NCBI GenBank assembly: GCA_959347315.1
Contig: OY365806.1
Location: 24,473,855 to 24,537,854 of the forward strand
Direction: 5' to 3'
DNA: 64,000 nt
Source of the DNA: Bimastos eiseni
Lineage: Eukaryota; Annelida; Clitellata; Crassiclitellata; Lumbricidae
Part shown: positions 25,201-35,450 of the stretch, one piece after another
Position numbering within the stretch: the stretch's first letter is position 1
Layout of the letters: each line of letters begins with the position of its first letter
Translations under genes and position numbers: made by a program
The notes under the pieces: generated by a model
What the model was told of the DNA's origin: nothing
What the model saw: only the letters and a program-made list of their open reading frames with translations
Databases searched by the model: none

Positions 25201-28200
25201 TACGCAAATATAATTGTCTAATTATGACGTCCACAATAGAGAATATGAAAATCAGAACTGCAAACCTAATCACAGACTGTATTCCAGTTTAATCAATTTT
25301 ATGTAGCATTAAAACTGTTTCAAATGCAAGTGTTGCTGGTGTTTAAAATCTTCATAACAGTTAACAAATTTAAGCTGTTAAATATGATGATTAAAAAAAA
25401 TAAATAGCCTGTGGTAAAATCAATATCTTATAGATGTTTTTAGCTAATTAACCTTTGCAATGGGGGATAGAGCTGAAATGTACGTACTCATGTGGGGAGG
25501 AAATGTTCACGAAATGTACGTGGTGCAACGGAGGAGTCCGAAAATCCGATTTTTTGCGTACGTAATAATATATGGATGGGTCCTAGCAGGACCCATATCA
25601 ATGACACTGTGTCGCAAATATCTGCCTCCCGTACGTGACGTTTTGGCGCAGGACGTTATGGCGCAGATCTCTGGTTCAATAACATTATATATTAGGCCTA
25701 TATAATATATAAATATATTATATGGCAATCCACCACTTTAGTGTCGTCAATTATTCCAAATGGCAAATCAGGTTAAGCCTCGGAAGCGTCGGTATATAAT
25801 AGAAGAGTAATCGGTGAAAGAATCGTGCATAGCTAGAAGCCGAATAAATGAAAAGGATACTGTTAAACTGGGAGCTGGATTGACGAAAGGAATCATGCTT
25901 AAATGGAAGCTGGATTAATGAAAATAATCTATGCTTACACAGAGGCTGGCTTGATTAAAATAATCATGCTAAAATGGAAGCTGGATTGACGAAAAGAATT
26001 ATGCCTAAATAGAAGCTGGATTGATGAAAAATAATGCCGCTTAATTGGAAGCGGGATTGATAAAAAGATTGTGGCTGAAAGTTTCCTGAGGAGTAGAATT
26101 TTCATATCCATCACGCTTTTACTTAAAAGCATGATTCTGTTCATCATTTTAGTTCCCAATTTTGCAAAATTATTTCCATCATGCTTCATATAACATTTTA
26201 TATCGTGTCAGATATCTGCGCCAACACGTCCTGCGCCAAAACGGCGCGGCGCCAAACGTCCTGCACCAAAACGTCCTGCTCGGATCTGCCTCACAACTTC
26301 CTTTGAACTCAGACGTTTCATAGCATGAAATTTTTGCATTGCTCGTCACATATCGTTCAACTCTTTCGTCACGTGACTCTTTGCAAGTGTTGACGTAATT
26401 AGCCAAAAAGCATGTTTACACGAGAACGAGGCTGAATCAAAATCTGATACAAATGTCATTGCTGAATCAGGGAAATGATTGTTTGCGAGAGGGTAGCAAC
26501 CCTCAACAGGATTAAAATGCGAGGGCACTGTATTTGAGATGGCGTCTATAAATATTTTGTAATCAATAATGTAATAGTGGAGGATTCTCGCTCTGTAACG
26601 TAACGCTAATCTCACTACATTCGCTGGTTAGCGAATATAGTGAGAAACGAAGGAAGAAAAGGAGGTGGACAAGAGATGGAGAAGGAATCGGAGGAAGAGA
26701 TGGCAGTGGAGGAGGAGAACGAGACTGAGAGAGCTGAGAATAAGGACGAGGAGTAGAGGGAGTGGATGAGGATGGTAGGGAGGGAGATTAGGGAGTGAGA
26801 AGGGTGAGAGTGGGAGCGGTGGAAAAGATGATGATATGGAAAGTGTTAAGTAGGTGATGGGGAGAGTAGGAGAGAGATTGGGACGAAGGGAGTGTGCTGT
26901 TGAAAATGGTGTGGAGTTAGTAAGTGGAGGACAAGGCAGAGGAGGGAGGGTGGGAATGAGGGTGAGAGGAGAGCGAAAGGGAAGGAAAGTACAGAAGTGA
27001 AGGTGATAGGCTGAATAGGCAAGAGGAATGGTAAGAAGGGAAAGCGGTAAAGGAAGAGGAAGGGGAGGAAAGAAAAGGTGAGTGGAGGTGGAGAGGGGAT
27101 GAACTAAACCTCAGGATTGGCGATATTCAGAAAATTACTGTAAATTTCTTGCCTGCAAGATCAGCATCATTCTGCTCTTCCGAAGCTTTGAAAAGCGTCG
27201 CTTCTGTAAATATTTCTGAATCATGCACGACCTATCTGTTTACTGAACATTTTGTTTACATTCTGTTATGTCTAATTTGCATGTGCTTTTAATGAATACG
27301 GACACTTTTGAGCCGGACACTTTTGAGCATATAGATTTTCATATCAGAATAGGCCCGCAGTACAGTGTTGTGTTTATACTCGCTAGAGGCCTAGAGCCTT
27401 TCCAGTCCTCGCTAGTGCTATTATAAAATAAATTTAATCTAAGCTCATTTGCAATCTGAGACAATTACTCCTACTCGTTGTTTTTTTGAGTTAATGCTGT
27501 TGACGCATCTTTGTCGATCAATGTTTCGCCAGATGTTAAGTTGAAAACCGTTTTATTATTATGTTGATATAAAATAGGAAAGACCGGCCATCTTTAACAA
27601 GGCGTCACTGATGAACGCGGGTTTTAAGGAGGTGCAATCTCTCTACCAGATCGACTGTTTCATATTCCATGACGTCGACATGCTTCCAGAGGATGACCGC
27701 AATTTCTACGGCTGCTACAAATCGCCAAGACACGTCGGCGCCTACGTTGATAAACACAAGTACAAGTGAGAATGATATCACCAGTTGCATTCATTCTATG
27801 CAGTTAAGGATGCATACATGCACATAGTCGGACCTGGAGAACGTCTGAACAGATATCTTGAAGGGGTGCTCTACTAAGTGTTATCGATTGATTGATTGAT
27901 TAGTTGGTTGGTTTATTGATTGATTGTTTAATTGATATTGTATTTAAATATACATGTGAGTAATGACTGAGTATGTAGATACTCGATATAGGCATATATA
28001 CAGTTCAAACACGATGCTATGCGAACATTCAGATACCTATACGTTATACTGTGACTAAATTGGCCACTATTATTCCGATAGGAATTTGGCCAGAACTGCC
28101 TTACTCGAGTGACCAGAGCCGTATTCAGACTGCAATTGAGTATCAGTAGATAGCTATAATCTACGATGGGTAGTTCTTATGCGATAATGCAAAATTTGTT

Positions 28201-31200
28201 GCTGTTTTTTTTTTACATTTGTACAATCAAATGTCGGCTTCTGTAGTCTTATCTTCTCTTTGTTTTGCTCACTTCGCTATTCACCTTTGATTGATTGCTC
28301 CGGAGACAGATATTGAACTCATTGTTAAACTATTTAAAGTCGGCTTTTTGTAGGCTGAGTGGATTTGGCGGCATTTGTCTGACTGATATAAGTTTATTTA
28401 ACGACGCATCCATAACAACGACGATATGCGTGTCAAACTGCCTTTATACGACTGTGACCCGCGTCACTCTGGACGATGGCGCTATATAAAAGTCATCGAT
28501 CGACAGCAGAAGCGTAGGAGGACTACGGATGAGAATGTCTACCTGACACATGAGATGGGAGACATCAATGGGCTTCGCTTGAAGCAGAAGGCCTCAATAC
28601 AGACACCAAGGAATATGCAAATATCAACGGAGTGTCAAGCAGCGAAACCCGACAACTCGAGGCGGACGCCTACCTCTTCCATCTCTACGACCTACAGACC
28701 AGAAACTCATGAATCAGTTGAAGATTTGACCTGGACCGGCTGGTTAACACGGATCATGAATAGTGGCCAATTCCGATACGAACGGCGCAATCTGTTAGGC
28801 GGTATAACTGTAGTAATGGGATTCAATGACGCTATTAAGGCCCAGCCTTATTACATAACAGCCGCTTGTCAAACAGTAACTGGGCGCCCCTAGGAGTCTG
28901 ACGTTACGCTAGGGACGCCAAGACCCGACCAACCAGGGCTTAGTAATGGTTTCTGCAGGTGACCTGTCGTCCAATAGAGATACGAGTTTTGCGTTTGGGA
29001 TGGCGAAGGAAATCGCCTCTAGAAGGATTTATATAGCGTAGCAAGAAAAGGAACAGGGACTTGTTTCGGAACTGGGGGAGTCGCTAGGTCGTTCTGACGA
29101 CAAGGATAATCAACGTAGTTGGGAATCCCGTCTCCAACGTAAACCAGGGAAACATTTCAAAATGATACTAATAACTCCAGTAAGTGTAGATAGGATGAAT
29201 GGTGTGTATATATTTAATTAATATACATATTAAAACCATCAAGTGAGTCGTGTTGCTGAGCTTGGTGATAGAGGAAAAAACCAGCGGATACTCTCGTCAC
29301 CAAGAAGAAAGAGTGGCGAGAGTGAAACCCGCGACAATGACTCTGAAAAATTGCGAGATTTTAGGCCTACATGTATCTGCTGCGACCATCCGTGAGAGAA
29401 AGATTCTTTCAGTCCATTACATGTTGTAAATTTGCAGTGTATAATTCACGCGAATAGTATACTCGTTCGCTACGCTGGCTTCCCGTCTGTGAGCGTATAT
29501 ACATCTGCAACGCTATATATCTTCACATGTTGCAATCACGCTCCTCTCTTCGTTCAGCATCAGAGCTGCTGGGAAAGTATTTTAATCGTGGTACGTTTTG
29601 TCTTTGGCCAGCTTTCATTCAAAGTTACCAGTCCCTCTATCCGGAACTTTCTACCTCCTCTTGTTCACAACTCTGTTATGTCGCGAGGGAGACTCGGACC
29701 TGAAAACTTAACTCTTCCATTCTATTTATGACGCTTAATGGATGACTGGTTTCTTTGTGTTCTTCTAAATTTTGTAAGGAGACATTATGAAATAATAGAT
29801 GTCGGCCTATTGTCTTTACATATTTTGCTATACGGAGATACGCATTTGTTGTGCTTGTAGTTTACTGTACGCTGACATATTTGGTGGAGCGACGGCGTTT
29901 ACTGAGAAACAGTTTCTCAAAGTGAATGGCTACTCAAATGAATTCTACGGTTGGGGCGGAGAGGATGACGACATGTTCAACAGGTAGGAGCCTACTACCT
30001 CCATTCCGAAGCATTTAATATCAAAAATTTTAATCTGATTTTCAATTCATCTTTCTATTCAAACTCGAACTAATATCCTGACGTTCACCTAAAAGGAGAG
30101 CATAAAAAAGCATGACTGTAAACTTCATGCCAGTTGAACATTATTAAGCGAAAATAGAGTTGATCTTTCTGGCCTCTGGAGATTATCCTGGTCTACATTA
30201 AGATGTTTCAATTTGATTTTAGTTCAACTCATCTGGCGAAGGGTTCATGGAACTGATTATTATTATCTTTGCAATACGATTTGCAAATAGTTAGCGTAAA
30301 CCATATATATCTTTGCAACTTCCATGTCATATTTCATGACCTCGGAATCTCTCTTCTCTGAACGTTTCCTCATCATCTCTGCTCTTAATCTCAGACCCAG
30401 CCAGACAGCACTCGTTTGAGCTCCAATAACAGCTACATACCAAGAGTCCCATATATATATTATATATGTATGTATATATATATATATGTTAGTGTTCAAT
30501 GTTCACCCTCATTCGAGAATGTCATACAGTAGGTCAACTGTCATCATCATCGTCATCATGCATCATGGGAACATTGCCCGTAGATGTCCGATGCCATTTT
30601 CACCAGACTTTTCCAGTGCTGTCGGTCCACCGTAGCGTGTGTAAGTTCTTGTAGTGACTTTTTCTTCCAGTCCATGATGTCATCCATCCACTCTCTGTGC
30701 GACCGTCCGCTTTTGTTTGTTCCCTCCATTCTGCCAAACATTAGTCTTTATCTTCCTTTCATCGCTCTTTCTGCAAATGTGTCCGAATAACCTTAACTTT
30801 CTTTGTACTATTTTTTGTATCAAGGTTTCTTTTATATGGACTCGTCTGTACAATTCCGCGTTGCTCACTTTCGGACAGTTTTCTGTGTCCATCTTATTCT
30901 TTATATCTTCCTATAGCATTTTCTCTCAAAGGCTAAGACTTTCTTTTCCATGTCTTTTGTCATCACCCAGGTCTCGCATCCGTACAGCATGCTGCTGAAC
31001 ACGCAAGTTTGTGGAAGAAGAGAAAACTTGAGTGTTCAGCAGCATGCTGTATGGTCAAAACTGTGCAATGAATTAAACAAGACATCTATTACTTCTCTAA
31101 ACTCTGTGAAATCGAACCTGCGTGTGATGTGCCAATCAGTGTTGTCTTTCATAATACGCAATATATTAGTGATATAAACATTGCACCAATCACATGTAAT

Positions 31201-34065
31201 TAGGGGCCGTCCATAAATGACGTCACGCACTTAGGGGGGAGGGGGGTCTGACATTTGTGACGATGTGTGACGAGGGGGGAGGGGGTATGAGTAATGTGAC
31301 GTCACATTAAAAAAATAATTTTTGATAAATTTATAAAAACGTCCTTTAATATTTTATAAAGCAATATAATTTTTTTCTTTTATTCACTAGATGTCAGTAG
31401 CATAGGATTTCTGACAAAATTTTGATTCTAAATTTATGTTCACTTTTGACGTTTATTATTACTCTGCCAGGAAGAGGAAATTGCAATTATTCTTTTATGC
31501 AGTCGTTCAATGTAGGCTACTATATTAAAAAACGCATTATTTTCGAATTAATAATATTATAAAACGTAAGTATTGTAATTCCTGTCACTATTACGTTGCC
31601 CGAGAGCTATTCTGGCGTATCTCAAAATTTTCCATAAAATTTCGAGAAAATCGATGTTAAAGTTTTGCATAATGTAACGTCATACCAGCGTAATGCGCTA
31701 TTTCAAATTTGCATAATCGGCGCGAAATCAGTAAAAATATATCTACATAAAGTTAATATTTGCTCTATAAAAAATAACGGTCGTTAACGGTCAATCAGAA
31801 CGATTGACATTGAGCAGTATAATTCCAGATGATCGTTTGTATCTTATTCTGCTTATGAAGAATCCTTACTGTATAAAGCGTTACTCTAGCAGTTAATAAT
31901 TATGGTGGTAAAAATAACTGGCATTATGCAATGTAAAATAAACGCACAGAGTGCGAGCCTTCGCAGTGTGAATGGAACAGAGAGCAATGCATCAGAGAGA
32001 AATGCAGCAGAATGCAATATAGCAAGAACAATGCAACAGAGAGAAATGCAGCAGTACAGAAATGCACCGCAGAACAATGACACAATACGTTTGAAAATCC
32101 GTTTTTCAAGAATTGTAAAAAAACGGTGATTTTTAATGAAATTTTGTGTAAGAAGTCTTTTGAGCGGCTTTTTATGGTCCTTCAAACGACACTAACCCAA
32201 TGAAAATCGGTTCAGCCCTTCTGAAGATACTTTGATTTTTCTATGATTATCAATCGATTAAAAAATTCGTTTTTTACAAATTGTAAAAAAGCGTCATTTT
32301 ATGAAATTTTGCAATTAGGAATTTTTGAGTGGCTGTCAGTGCACTTTTCAACGAGATAAACAAGGTCAAAATCGGTTCAGTTCTTCCGGAGATATTTTTA
32401 TTTTTGTATTTTATCAAAATAATTTTTTATGATTCAACCAGAACTTCAGAACTTTTCATCCTGCTGTGGAAAAACTATAAGTCGTTCTACCGCAAAGTTT
32501 CAATATTGCTATACATAATTACTACTATTAATTCTATAGGTTACTTCTTTTTGTAAGAAAATAAAAGAATAAAAATTATTCTGAACATTGCATTTTTTTT
32601 AGCATTAATAGAAGATGAGTCTACGATTATTTTAAAATGATTTTTTATGCTAAGTTCAGCAATGTTTAAAAAAGTTAATTATTAATTTTTATGTTTTATT
32701 TTAAATTAAATGAAGTGGTTTTTTCTGGGGGGTCAGAGCATTGTGACGTCATATTTGAGGGGGGTCAGACTTTTTGTGACGAAGTGTGACAAAGGGGGGT
32801 AAAAAATCAGCCAATTTCGCGTGACGTCATTTATGGACGGCCCCTTATAGTATACATCCGGGCTTAAACAGCGTGCACGTATTTCCATTGGTTTTGAACC
32901 TCACGAAAAGGTGTAGAATTGCGTGTAACCATGACAGAGCAGTTTACTACTGAACGGAGACTGTTGAACAGAGTTCCTCTCAACAGTGTATTGTTTGCTG
33001 TTAATTTCTGTCCACAGGATCAAATGGAGTCACTTGCAATACCTTCGCTTTCCGAAATGCGTCGCCCGATATAAGATGATTAAGCATAAGCGGGACGAGT
33101 CTAATCCCTACAGTGAATCTCTGTAAGTTTGCCTTAGATATTCAATATTAATAACAAGCTGTTAACCCGTGAAAAATCAGAGGTCATACTTAATTTTAAC
33201 CTTGCTAGTAATGTGTTGGGAGCCCTTAGAATATTGGTGAACACATTGGGATGCAGAGCTAACATGCACATTTACGTAACCCGTGAAAAATCAGAGGTGA
33301 CATCTGGTGAGAAAGTGAAACGCTAAAGTATGACGCACGCGTGACTTAGGTAATATTATTGTTGATAATGAAACAAACATTCGTACATATCAAGGTGTAT
33401 CTATAAATGGACTCGTGTTAATGTAAATCCATAAGTGCTTTCTATGTGTAGCGATTTAATTGTACTTAGGAACGATATTTAATAATTGTATAGGCCTAGA
33501 TAAGAACTTTCTTAGTGTGTGGCTAACAAGATCCAATGGTCATGTTCATTTGCATCTTAGCGTATAATATGGCATCTTATTTATATGTATGTTGTCTATC
33601 ACCCTGAGACATTAAACCAGTCACCTCTTGAATGACATCATAATTATTATACCTCAAACGACGTTCGTTTTCAGAGCAGCATTAGTAAACTGTTCCCTTG
33701 GTTTCGATTAGTAACAAGTGACGTTATAGGCATTAGAGGCATATGTGGTTATTAATCGTCTTACATGACATGACTGTCTTCATAGACAGGCAGAGCTGGG
33801 CATTAACGCACGTCTCTTAGCATTGTATATTGTATACAGACAATTAGCCACGTCCATGCGTGAAGGCTCGTGTTTTGTTTCTTTCAGGGCGAATCGAGCG
33901 TGGAAGATGAGACCTCAAGTCTACAAGAAAAACGGACTGAACAGTCTTTCATATCGTTTGGTCAATGTGGAGAAGAGGCCACTCTTCACGCGGATTCTTA
34001 TAGATCTAGACGATCCTCCAATTTATAAAAAAAGATCTCCAACGATCACCGATTCAAAGTCGTAA
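21633..34065 (+). CDS. Beta-1,4-galactosyltransferase-family enzyme (beta4GalNAcT-like), six coding exons, 480 aa
   Basis: Type II Golgi glycosyltransferase (CAZy GT7 family) expected to add Gal or GalNAc in beta-1,4 linkage to terminal GlcNAc. CDS is the join of 21633-22248, 23150-23382, 27578-27765, 29861-29983, 33018-33122 and 33888-34065. All junctions are GT..AG and phases 1,0,2,2,2 close exactly to 481 codons. Residues ~10-24 are a signal anchor after a short basic tail, then a Ser/Thr/Asn-rich stem with several N-glycosylation sequons. The catalytic part shows CPCIP, VPFRDR (249-254), metal-binding DVD (315-317), FGG (353-355), WGGEDDD (377-383) and HKRD (410-413). The four family disulfide cysteines are conserved. 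The residue equivalent to bovine B4GALT1 Tyr289 is Ile352, which in this family favours UDP-GalNAc. Family assignment is strong; donor choice is inferred. A strong acceptor ending at 21524 suggests an upstream non-coding exon. Confidence 0.9.
23150..23382 (+). CDS. Glycosyltransferase exon 2: start of catalytic domain (VPFRDR)
   Basis: Acceptor TTGCGTAG at 23142-23149, donor GT at 23383. It encodes residues 206-283: IGPSKV, the second disulfide Cys (TSC, residue 239), the invariant IIVPFRDR segment, the HPFLQRQ block and FVVEQ. This is the UDP-binding start of the GT-A-like fold. The reading frame joins exon 1 without a gap, giving [11 protein letters not shown], as expected for the CP..P..VGP pattern of the family. 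Confidence 0.9.
23721..24366 (-). mobile_element. 5'-truncated CR1-like non-LTR retrotransposon, 3' end of reverse transcriptase
   Basis: An open frame of 197 codons on the minus strand (24366 to 23773) matches the C-terminal thumb/tail region of CR1/L2-group reverse transcriptases. Visible blocks are [46 protein letters not shown] and [12 protein letters not shown], ending in LLKSFLF. A short 3' UTR with TAGCGCC-type sequence and an (AATG)n tail at 23721-23744 follows. No stop interrupts the frame, so the copy is fairly young. It lies antisense in glycosyltransferase intron 2. Endonuclease and palm domains are missing through 5' truncation. Confidence 0.85.
24744..24778. mobile_element. Short fragment of the TTAA element (copy 4)
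   Basis: GCAGTGCCAGTCCCAAGCC-type sequence, then TGGATAAA, matches 34857-34885 of copy 2 almost exactly. Only about 30 bases are recognisable and the flanks do not match. Confidence 0.5.
25096..25583. mobile_element. 488-bp MITE with GGGGCCGTCCATA-type ends
   Basis: Left end GGGGCCGTCCATATGTTACG; the right end in reverse is GGACCCATCCATATATTATT and then ACGTACGC. ACGTACGC subterminal motifs repeat at both ends. The tips resemble the 31203-32844 element, but the adjoining block is ACGTACGC rather than ACGTCACGC, so it is a sister family. The target duplication is ambiguous (TA or CTAG). Lies in glycosyltransferase intron 2. Confidence 0.65.
25638..26243. mobile_element. Inverted-repeat element with an internal minisatellite
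   Basis: ACGTTTTGGCGCAGGACGTT and on to GCGCAGAT (25638-25668) is the reverse complement, with about three differences, of 26214-26243. Near-identical GCGCCAAA.CGTCCTGC units follow to 26279. Between the arms lies a 38-42-bp tandem repeat (25820-26075). The true ends are uncertain. Confidence 0.5.
25820..26075. repeat. Minisatellite, ~40-bp unit
   Basis: Six or so diverged units of the type GGAAGCTGGATTGATGAAAA followed by ATAATCATGCTTAAAT. A related array in the opposite orientation is at 37905-38265. Confidence 0.75.
26611..26644. repeat. 15-bp stem hairpin preceding a purine tract
   Basis: CTCACTACATTCGCT, loop GGTT, AGCGAATATAGTGAG: 14 of 15 pairs. Immediately followed by the purine-rich tract at 26645-27105. 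Confidence 0.8.
26645..27105. repeat. Long purine-rich (GGA/GAG) tract
   Basis: About 460 bases in which nearly all plus-strand bases are A or G, built of GGAGG, GAGAG and GGAAG-like words without a strict unit. It lies in glycosyltransferase intron 2 and would be pyrimidine-rich on the other strand. Non-coding. Confidence 0.8.
27578..27765 (+). CDS. Glycosyltransferase exon 3: DVD metal site
   Basis: Acceptor AAAATAG, donor GTGAGA at 27766, phase 2 at the 3' end. It encodes residues 284-345 with IFNKASLMN, the Cys-containing [15 protein letters not shown] block (DVD coordinates Mn2+ and UDP) and [12 protein letters not shown]. Its length of 188 bases is identical to the matching exon of the downstream paralogue, confirming the boundaries. 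Confidence 0.92.
28426..28893 (+). other. Unassigned 155-codon open frame in glycosyltransferase intron 3
   Basis: The longest unexplained open frame in the introns. It is basic in its first third ([12 protein letters not shown]), with no recognisable domain, no signal peptide and no membrane segment. Its first codons overlap a TATATAAAA motif at 28481-28489, which is also typical of LINE 3' ends (GGCGCTATATAA). It could be chance, an old repeat fragment or part of a nested gene. I see no homology and no splice partners. Confidence 0.2.
29861..29983 (+). CDS. Glycosyltransferase exon 4: donor-specificity and WGGEDDD motifs
   Basis: Acceptor CTTGTAG, donor GTAGGA at 29984, phase 2. It encodes [11 protein letters not shown], in which Ile352 occupies the Tyr289 position of B4GALT1, and the acceptor-binding [11 protein letters not shown] loop at residues 377-387. 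Both are hallmark segments, so this exon alone fixes the family. Confidence 0.93.
30536..31010 (-). mobile_element. Non-LTR retrotransposon C-terminal fragment in intron 4
   Basis: Reading upstream on the minus strand gives [20 protein letters not shown], then [49 protein letters not shown], and in another frame [16 protein letters not shown]. This is the C-terminal region of endonuclease/reverse-transcriptase type LINEs. The 3' tail is a GATGATGAC-rich stretch at 30541-30562. One frameshift near 30720. The 5' boundary coincides with a hairpin at 30983-31051. Confidence 0.78.
30983..31051. repeat. 28-bp inverted repeat at the 5' junction of a LINE fragment
   Basis: TACAGCATGCTGCTGAACAC then GCAAGTTT (30983-31010) faces its reverse complement at 31024-31051 with one mismatch. 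The 13-base spacer is GTGGAAGAAGAGA. The left arm is LINE coding sequence; after the right arm the LINE similarity stops. Confidence 0.85.
31203..32844. mobile_element. 1.64-kb TIR element in glycosyltransferase intron 4 (Harbinger-like?)
   Basis: The 26-base ends, beginning GGGGCCGTCCATAAATGACG, are exact reverse complements at 31203-31228 and 32819-32844. TTA flanks both tips, fitting the 3-bp TWA duplication of PIF/Harbinger elements. Further G-rich subterminal blocks occur at 31232-31285 and 32727-32800. Inside are an imperfect ~20-bp tandem repeat with AGAGAAATGCAGCAG (about 31975-32065) and a duplicated ~130-bp block (about 32095-32240 and 32265-32410) containing AAAATCGGTTCAG. No transposase frame. 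Superfamily is inference. Confidence 0.83.
33018..33122 (+). CDS. Glycosyltransferase exon 5: HxRD metal ligand
   Basis: Acceptor TCCACAG at 33011-33017, donor GTAAGT at 33123, phase 2 both sides. It encodes residues 388-421, including [16 protein letters not shown]. His410 corresponds to the third metal ligand (MIRHSRD in vertebrate B4GALT1). The tandem paralogue downstream has no counterpart of this exon. Confidence 0.9.
33888..34065 (+). CDS. Glycosyltransferase exon 6: C-terminus
   Basis: Acceptor TTTGTTTCTTTCAG ending at 33887. It encodes [19 protein letters not shown] and a short basic tail ending at TAA 34063-34065. The GLNSL.Y block and the following beta strand are conserved C-terminal elements of the family. 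No AATAAA was seen in the next 300 bases, so the 3' UTR end is undetermined. Confidence 0.9.
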
Positions 34066-34490
34066 AAGTACGACACACGACACTCCTCCCTTGGCAAATA
34101 CGAATGGGATATTTATATAGCACCGTAAATATTGACCGAGCAAAATTATAGAATTCTGAAGAGGGCTTTGACAACGGTCTATGCATGCAGTTACTTAAAA
34201 TGCGTTGGCTGCTAAGGCGTGTAGCCTTGACGCGTCACTCATTGTGTGTGTTCAGATGAAAAGTTAAGTGGTTTAAGTGTTGACACGAGAATATAATTAT
34301 ACTAAAATTAATTGGAAATCCTAAGCAGTCTGTCGTTTATGTGTTAAACATCGATGCGGTCAAAGTCAGTCAAATGTCTAAGTGGAATTGGAAGCTACAT
34401 GTATCTATGGTTGCAGAAATAGCTTCGTAGGCCTATACGTCGTTAAGTCATGCAATGCGTATTGAAAGGTGGTCCGTTGCGCTCTGTCAC

Positions 34491-35321
34491 TTAAAGGGGT
34501 CTCTCCACCTCGCAGTTTAACGTTAAACCAGGGCCGCCCATTTAATGAGTATGCATGCCAATCATATCGAACCTCCAGAATTGTATCGCACAGACCCAGC
34601 TGCCAGACCAGCTGGGACTGTGCCCGTCGATTGAGTGGTCTCTTATGGAACAATCAATGGAACAATGAACAATGAAGCTGTGTGCATCTCTTTCAATGGA
34701 CGCACTATCCGAGGTAAAGACGTAGTTCATTTGCATTTCAATTATAATATGGGTCGCAAAGAACAGATATACACATACAGGCACAAACACTGACAGTACT
34801 AGCTTCGATTGCCTGGAGATGACTTCGTAACTGGGCCTCGGCTGCTGATATTGTGGCAGTGCCAGTCCCAAGCCTGGATAAAGGATTAATAGGTGTAATA
34901 ATAGCATCATATAGGCATTTAGATATCTGTCACGCTTCCAATGCTGGTGTCGGCTGCTAATTATCTATCCTGACAATAATATATATATCTATTGATTGGC
35001 ATCACAATTGGATATCTGTTTACATTATGTCACAGCGTCTCAGTTTTGCAGTTCACGATTATGTGCCCTGTTATCAACGCACGTCTGTTGTTATGTCCAG
35101 TCGTTTGGCATGTGCGTCATGCACTGCCGTCTCCCAGCATCTTTGACCCTGTTCAGATGGACTACCCTAGTTGTCCCCTCTGGAGCAACTACAATTGACA
35201 AGGTCGGACCTCAGCCCAAATTCCGGGACCTATATTATTATTGAAATGCAAATGAACTACAGAGAGGCACTAAGCGCCATCATTTCCATCACTGACCACT
35301 CAATTGACATGGACGGACCCA
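34491..35321. mobile_element. TTAA element copy 2, inverted and missing one end
   Basis: Begins TTAAAGGGGTCTCTCCACCT and matches copy 1 at 11869-12808 in reverse orientation with only scattered differences, including an 18-bp indel near 34700. It stops abruptly after GGACGGACCC at 35320, so about 130 bp including one terminal repeat is lost. Confidence 0.87.
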
Positions 35322-35393
35322 ATATTTTTCTTGATATAAAGAGCTGAACAGTAAAAATCCTGTTGGTGCAGATATCAAACCGGCATCGACTCT

Positions 35394-35450
35394 AGTCTAT
35401 AGTCTCTATAGTCTCTATAGTCTCTACAGTCTCTATAGTCTCTATAGTCT
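35394..35450. repeat. 10-bp microsatellite (AGTCTCTATA)n
   Basis: Five to six copies of AGTCTCTATA with one C substitution, just downstream of the truncated TTAA element. Confidence 0.9.
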
